Position numbers and translations under genes: made by a program. From Collinsella sp. OM04-5 (GTDB taxonomy: Bacteria; Actinomycetota; Coriobacteriia; Coriobacteriales; Coriobacteriaceae): a DNA stretch of 64,000 bases. The notes beneath the pieces are model-generated. The model had not been told where the DNA came from and ran no database searches. It saw nothing but the letters and a program-made list of their open reading frames with translations. The number at the start of each line of letters is the position of its first letter. Positions within the stretch are counted from its first letter, which is position 1. The stretch lies in the NCBI RefSeq assembly GCF_003439125.1, contig NZ_QSUU01000001.1, positions 1 to 64,000 of the forward strand, given 5' to 3'. Shown piece after piece: positions 61,061-64,000 of this stretch.

Positions 61061-61480
61061 ATGATTAAAGAGCTCTGCCACGACGAGGCTATCCTGTCCC
61101 AGCGTTGCGAGGTTGCGACCGTCGAGGACGAGTCGGTTGCTCAGGACCTGATCGATACCATCAAGTCGCTCGACGATGCCGGCTGCCTTGCCGCCAACCA
61201 GATCGGCGTTACCAAGAAGGTCTGCGTCTACCTGGACGACGCCGGCGAGCCCCACGTGCTCTACAACCCTCGTCTGGTGTTTGGCCTGGGCGCCAGCAAG
61301 ATGGAGGAGAGCTGCCTGACGCACGACGAGATCACCAAGTCCACGCGCTACATCAAGTGCAAGGTTGCCTTTGACCAGATCGTCGACGGCAAGATGAAGG
61401 AGTGCCGCCGCGATTACGCAGGCTTTGAGGCGCAAATGATCCAGCACATGATTGATCACTGTCTTGGAAAGTTGGTCTAA
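61061..61480 (+). CDS. Peptide deformylase-like protein lacking the catalytic glutamate
   Basis: 139 residues from MIKELCHDEA (GGAGG upstream). The three deformylase motifs are recognisable: DAGCLAANQ (39-47) for GxGxAAxQ, ESCL (83-86) for EGCLS, and QHMIDH (128-133) for QHExDH. The metal ligands Cys85, His129 and His133 are kept but the general-base Glu is Met130, and the Gly of EGCLS is Ser. Metal binding is possible, but classical deformylation is unlikely. A functional deformylase is presumably encoded elsewhere. Confidence 0.85.
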   Translation: MIKELCHDEAILSQRCEVATVEDESVAQDLIDTIKSLDDAGCLAANQIGVTKKVCVYLDDAGEPHVLYNPRLVFGLGASKMEESCLTHDEITKSTRYIKCKVAFDQIVDGKMKECRRDYAGFEAQMIQHMIDHCLGKLV

Positions 61481-61511
61481 GGGGACCAAAGCACCGCACC
61501 TCGTCGTTTTT

Positions 61512-61550
61512 AGTCCGGGTATGACATTGTTGTCATGTCCGGACTTTTTT
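61512..61550 (+). terminator. Intrinsic terminator
   Basis: AGTCCGGGTATGACA pairs with TGTCATGTCCGGACT (61531-61545), then a run of T. Confidence 0.92.
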
Positions 61551-61611
61551 GTTTAGCGCTCCTTTGTTTGGTGACAATGACCTTAGTAAGAATATTGAGC
61601 TAGGAGGCGCT

Positions 61612-62577
61612 ATGTGCACGAGCATTCGATTTACCGATAATTCTGGCCACATGTATCTGGGCCGTAACCTCGACTGGAGCTTTGACTACGGCCAACAGGT
61701 TCGCGTGATGCCGCGCGGGTTTCACATTCCGTATTCGTTTATCGACGACGCGACAGCGGCACACGCGGTGATCGGCATGTGCATCGATTACAAGAACTAC
61801 CCCATGTTCTTCGACTGCGGCAACGATGCGGGCCTCGCCGTGGCGGGTCTCAATTTCCCGGGTTATGCCAAGTATGCCGAGGACCCTGTCGACGGCAAGA
61901 CCAATATCGCGGCCTATGAGTTTCCCCTGTGGGTGGCAGCGACGTTCTCGACGGTCGACGAGGTCGAGGCTGCGTTGCACGATACGGTGATTGTCGCCAA
62001 ATCTGCCGGAGAGGGGCTGGGCGTGTCGCTGCTCCATTGGATTATCGGCGACAGGCAGCGTAGCATCGTGGTCGAGATGATGGCTGACGGCCTGCACGTA
62101 TACGACGATCCGGTCGACACCCTTGCCAACCAGCCGACCTTCCCGTGGCATATGGAAAATCTACGCACCTATATCACCGCCACAAGCGATTTTCCGCAGA
62201 CGGCGACGTGGCGTGGCGCCGAGCTTAAGCCTTATGGTGCGGGTGCCGGCATGCGCGGTATTCCGGGTGACTGCTATTCGCCGAGCCGTTTTGTAAAGGC
62301 GGCCTATCTCAATGCCAATTACCCGCAAAAGGAGAGCGAGGCCGAAAACGTCGTCCGCATGTTCCGCTCGCTCGAGGGCGTGGCGATGATCGAGGGGGCG
62401 TCCAAGATGGGCGATGGCAAGTTCGAGAAGACGATCTACACCGGATGCTTTAGCGCTCGCACGGGCAATTATTACTATGCGACCTACGACGACCCGTCGA
62501 TTCGCTACGTGAGCTTGATGGATGCCGAGGGTGCGAGCCCCGATAGGCTCGTGGTTCCCGAGCCGCGTCGCTCGTAG
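61612..62577 (+). CDS. bsh: Bile salt hydrolase (choloylglycine hydrolase family)
   Basis: 321 residues from MCTSIRF (AGGAGG upstream). After Met removal Cys2 becomes the N-terminal nucleophile. Arg18 and Asp21 in GRNLDWSF, Asn81 in AGLNFPGY, and PGDCYSPSRFVKAAYLN follow the bile salt hydrolase pattern more closely than penicillin V acylase. It deconjugates glycine- or taurine-conjugated bile acids in the cytosol. It stands alone, flanked by a terminator and a stem-loop (62601-62636), which suits a constitutively expressed gut function. Confidence 0.88.
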   Translation: MCTSIRFTDNSGHMYLGRNLDWSFDYGQQVRVMPRGFHIPYSFIDDATAAHAVIGMCIDYKNYPMFFDCGNDAGLAVAGLNFPGYAKYAEDPVDGKTNIAAYEFPLWVAATFSTVDEVEAALHDTVIVAKSAGEGLGVSLLHWIIGDRQRSIVVEMMADGLHVYDDPVDTLANQPTFPWHMENLRTYITATSDFPQTATWRGAELKPYGAGAGMRGIPGDCYSPSRFVKAAYLNANYPQKESEAENVVRMFRSLEGVAMIEGASKMGDGKFEKTIYTGCFSARTGNYYYATYDDPSIRYVSLMDAEGASPDRLVVPEPRRS

Positions 62578-62600
62578 CCGATAGCTTCACTGCAATGCAA

Positions 62601-62636
62601 AGCGCCCCTGCGTCTCCTGTGAGGTGCAGGGGCGCT
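62601..62636. terminator. 11-bp stem-loop
   Basis: AGCGCCCCTGC (62601-62611) pairs with GCAGGGGCGCT (62626-62636); no U-run. It lies between the convergent bsh and DMT transporter genes. Confidence 0.6.
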
Positions 62637-62679
62637 GCGACCTGGGCTTTATCCCGCATGCGCCCCGAGAAAATGTCCC

Positions 62680-63591
62680 TTAAGCGCGTGCCGCCTGGGC
62701 GACACCGGCCTTGGCGTTTGCGCGTTTGCCGGCGAGTTCGCAAAAAATCGCGCCGCCGATGATAAGTGCGGCGCCCATCAGGCGGACCGGTGTTATGGCT
62801 TCGCCTAAAAGGACGGCGGAGAACACGACGGCCGAAAGCGGCTCGAGGTAGCCAACGACCGCGACGGTCTGGACGGGCAGCTTGGCGACGGCACTAAAGT
62901 AGAGTAGGCAACCGATGCCGGTGTTGACGACGCCGAGCATGACGACGGCGCGCCAATCAATACTGGCGGCGACGCCGGCGGACAGGAATGAGGGAGCGCC
63001 CTGCGTGATGAGCGTGAGGACCAGCGCGGTCACAAAGGCGGCACTCACCTGGAGCGCGGAGTTCTCGAGGCCTTCGATGTGTGGTGCACCCTTGCTAGCG
63101 ATGACCATCAGCGCATAGCAAAATGCCGAGGCGATGCCGCAGACGATACCCGCAATGGGCATATTGCCGCCTAGACCTTGCGCTGCAATGAGAAAAGCAC
63201 CGCAAGCAACGGCGATAAAGCCGGCGATTTTGCCGCCGGTCAGCTTTTCGCCAAAGATGAGCGGGGAGAGCGCCATAACGATGATGGGGCCGCAGTAGTA
63301 CAGCAGCGAGGATACGCCGACGCCTATCGTCTGATACGCGCGGAACAGAAAAATCCAGCTGGCGCCCAGTGCGGCTCCCGAAAGGATCAGGGCTGCGGCT
63401 TCTCGGGGGCGAGATGGTGCTTGCAACGTATGGCGTTGGGTGATGGCGAGGATGGTGACAAGCGAGAAGGCTCCCAGAAAGGTGCGCAGCAGCACGATAT
63501 CGGAGCTCGGCAGCGCGATAGCCGCGGCGATGATGCCGTTAGAACCAAACAACAACAATGCTGCTAAATACGTAAACAGTCCGTTGTTCAT
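62680..63591 (-). CDS. EamA/DMT-family transporter
   Basis: 303 residues, ten membrane helices in two EamA repeats (SNGIIAAAIALPSSDIVLLRTFLGA and IAGIVCGIASAFCYALMVIAS). It is a probable metabolite exporter. It is divergent from the LysR gene at 63710, with a palindromic LysR box in the 118-bp gap. A similar unit exists at 16822/17883, but the proteins differ clearly. Confidence 0.82.
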   Translation of the reverse strand: MNNGLFTYLAALLLFGSNGIIAAAIALPSSDIVLLRTFLGAFSLVTILAITQRHTLQAPSRPREAAALILSGAALGASWIFLFRAYQTIGVGVSSLLYYCGPIIVMALSPLIFGEKLTGGKIAGFIAVACGAFLIAAQGLGGNMPIAGIVCGIASAFCYALMVIASKGAPHIEGLENSALQVSAAFVTALVLTLITQGAPSFLSAGVAASIDWRAVVMLGVVNTGIGCLLYFSAVAKLPVQTVAVVGYLEPLSAVVFSAVLLGEAITPVRLMGAALIIGGAIFCELAGKRANAKAGVAQAARA

Positions 63592-63620
63592 GCGCTGCCA
63601 TCCCCTCTATATCCGAACAT

Positions 63621-63637
63621 GTTCACTATGGGTGAAC
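63621..63637. promoter_or_regulatory. LysR-type operator
   Basis: GTTCAC TATGG GTGAAC, a perfect 6-bp inverted repeat; the inner TCACTATGGGTGA fits T-N11-A. It lies between the divergent DMT and LysR genes. Confidence 0.7.
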
Positions 63638-63664
63638 TGGCTTTAGAAGAAAAGCGAATATAAT
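63637..63664 (+). promoter_or_regulatory. Promoter of the LysR gene
   Basis: CTGGCT (63637-63642), 16-bp spacer, TATAAT (63659-63664). The operator touches the -35 element, which suggests autorepression. Confidence 0.5.
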
Positions 63665-63709
63665 GCATGGAAAACATAACAAAAACTCATGCAAGGGTGG
63701 GGACGTGCT

Positions 63710-64000
63710 GTGGAGACCAATATCCAAAAGATGCAAGTGCTGCTCGAGACGGTGCGTGCCGGCAGCTTTACGCGTGCTGCAGAGCGGCTGAGCTACTCGC
63801 AGTCGGGCGTGAGCCGCATGGTGGGCGACCTTGAGGCAGACTGGGGTTTTAAGGTGCTCGACCGCAGCCGCGAGGGCGTGGTGCTTTCTGCCGACGGGCG
63901 GCAGGTCATGCCGGCAGTCGAGGCGTTATGCGAAGAGTTTGGCCGCCTGCAGCGACGCGTGGACGAGATGCGAGGGCTCATGCGTGGCAAGATCTGTATC
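63710..64000 (+). CDS. LysR-family regulator (runs off the window)
   Basis: 97 codons visible from a GTG after GGGTGGGGA. The N-terminal HTH is complete (LLETVRAGSFTRAAERLSYSQSGVSRMVGDLEADWGFKVLDRS), followed by the linker helix (CEEFGRLQRRVDEMRGLMRGK). The effector domain lies beyond the window end. It likely controls the divergent DMT transporter and itself through the operator at 63621-63637. Confidence 0.85.
   Translation, partial: METNIQKMQVLLETVRAGSFTRAAERLSYSQSGVSRMVGDLEADWGFKVLDRSREGVVLSADGRQVMPAVEALCEEFGRLQRRVDEMRGLMRGKICI

Noticed and set aside
1..64000. tRNA or rRNA genes
   Set aside because: Intergenic regions were scanned for cloverleaf-like and rRNA-like segments by eye; none was convincing.

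Overview
The window looks like a chromosome segment of a Coriobacteriia actinobacterium, most likely Collinsella or a close relative. The pointers are high G+C, GC-biased third codon positions, clear AGGAGG-type ribosome binding sites, a bile salt hydrolase, a LAATG-type cell-wall sorting signal and an anaerobic gut-type gene set. This placement is inferred from gene content and style; there is no rRNA in the window and I saw no tRNA.

Layout. 1-0.64 kb: internally deleted IS110-type element apparently sitting inside a short palindromic repeat. 0.65-20 kb: housekeeping and regulatory genes: glutaredoxin, Xre/TipAS regulator, trmO, MalY-type lyase, a BvgS-like hybrid kinase, K+ and Cl- channels, a GntR-controlled ABC exporter, prfC, a queuosine-precursor transporter behind a possible preQ1 riboswitch, ung, two transporters and a LysR gene. 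20.3-25.1 kb: a three-part sensory cassette: lipoprotein binding protein fused to a 5'-nucleotidase C-terminal domain, PAS histidine kinase, double receiver; the kinase/receiver gene is split by a -1 frameshift. 25.5-35 kb: RNA methyltransferases, a probable 6S RNA, a TetM-like ribosomal protection GTPase, an AAA ATPase and a class II UvrA. 35-39 kb: an AT-richer island (serine recombinase, FxLYD-like lipoprotein, DUF4230-like protein, two orphans) bounded by identical palindromes. 39-50 kb: trmL, a COG0523 GTPase, an ArsC-like protein, two large GGDEF/EAL proteins (one frameshifted), a patatin and a TPP-riboswitch thiM operon. 50-64 kb: HAD phosphatase, LysR plus YxjG-type methionine synthase, nucleobase permeases, tandemly duplicated beta-helix surface proteins, a deformylase-like protein lacking its catalytic Glu, bile salt hydrolase, and a second DMT-transporter/LysR divergent pair.

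The most unusual signal is not a gene. Intergenic spaces hold at least three palindrome classes. One class shares a GGGAC(A/G) core while its flanking arms change completely from family to family yet stay self-complementary; some copies are paired head to head like REPINs. The other two classes are a triple array of hairpins with a compensatory base change, and a 62-bp tandem array of hairpins. Together they fill many gene ends and suggest active short-repeat mobility, probably driven by a transposase elsewhere in the genome.
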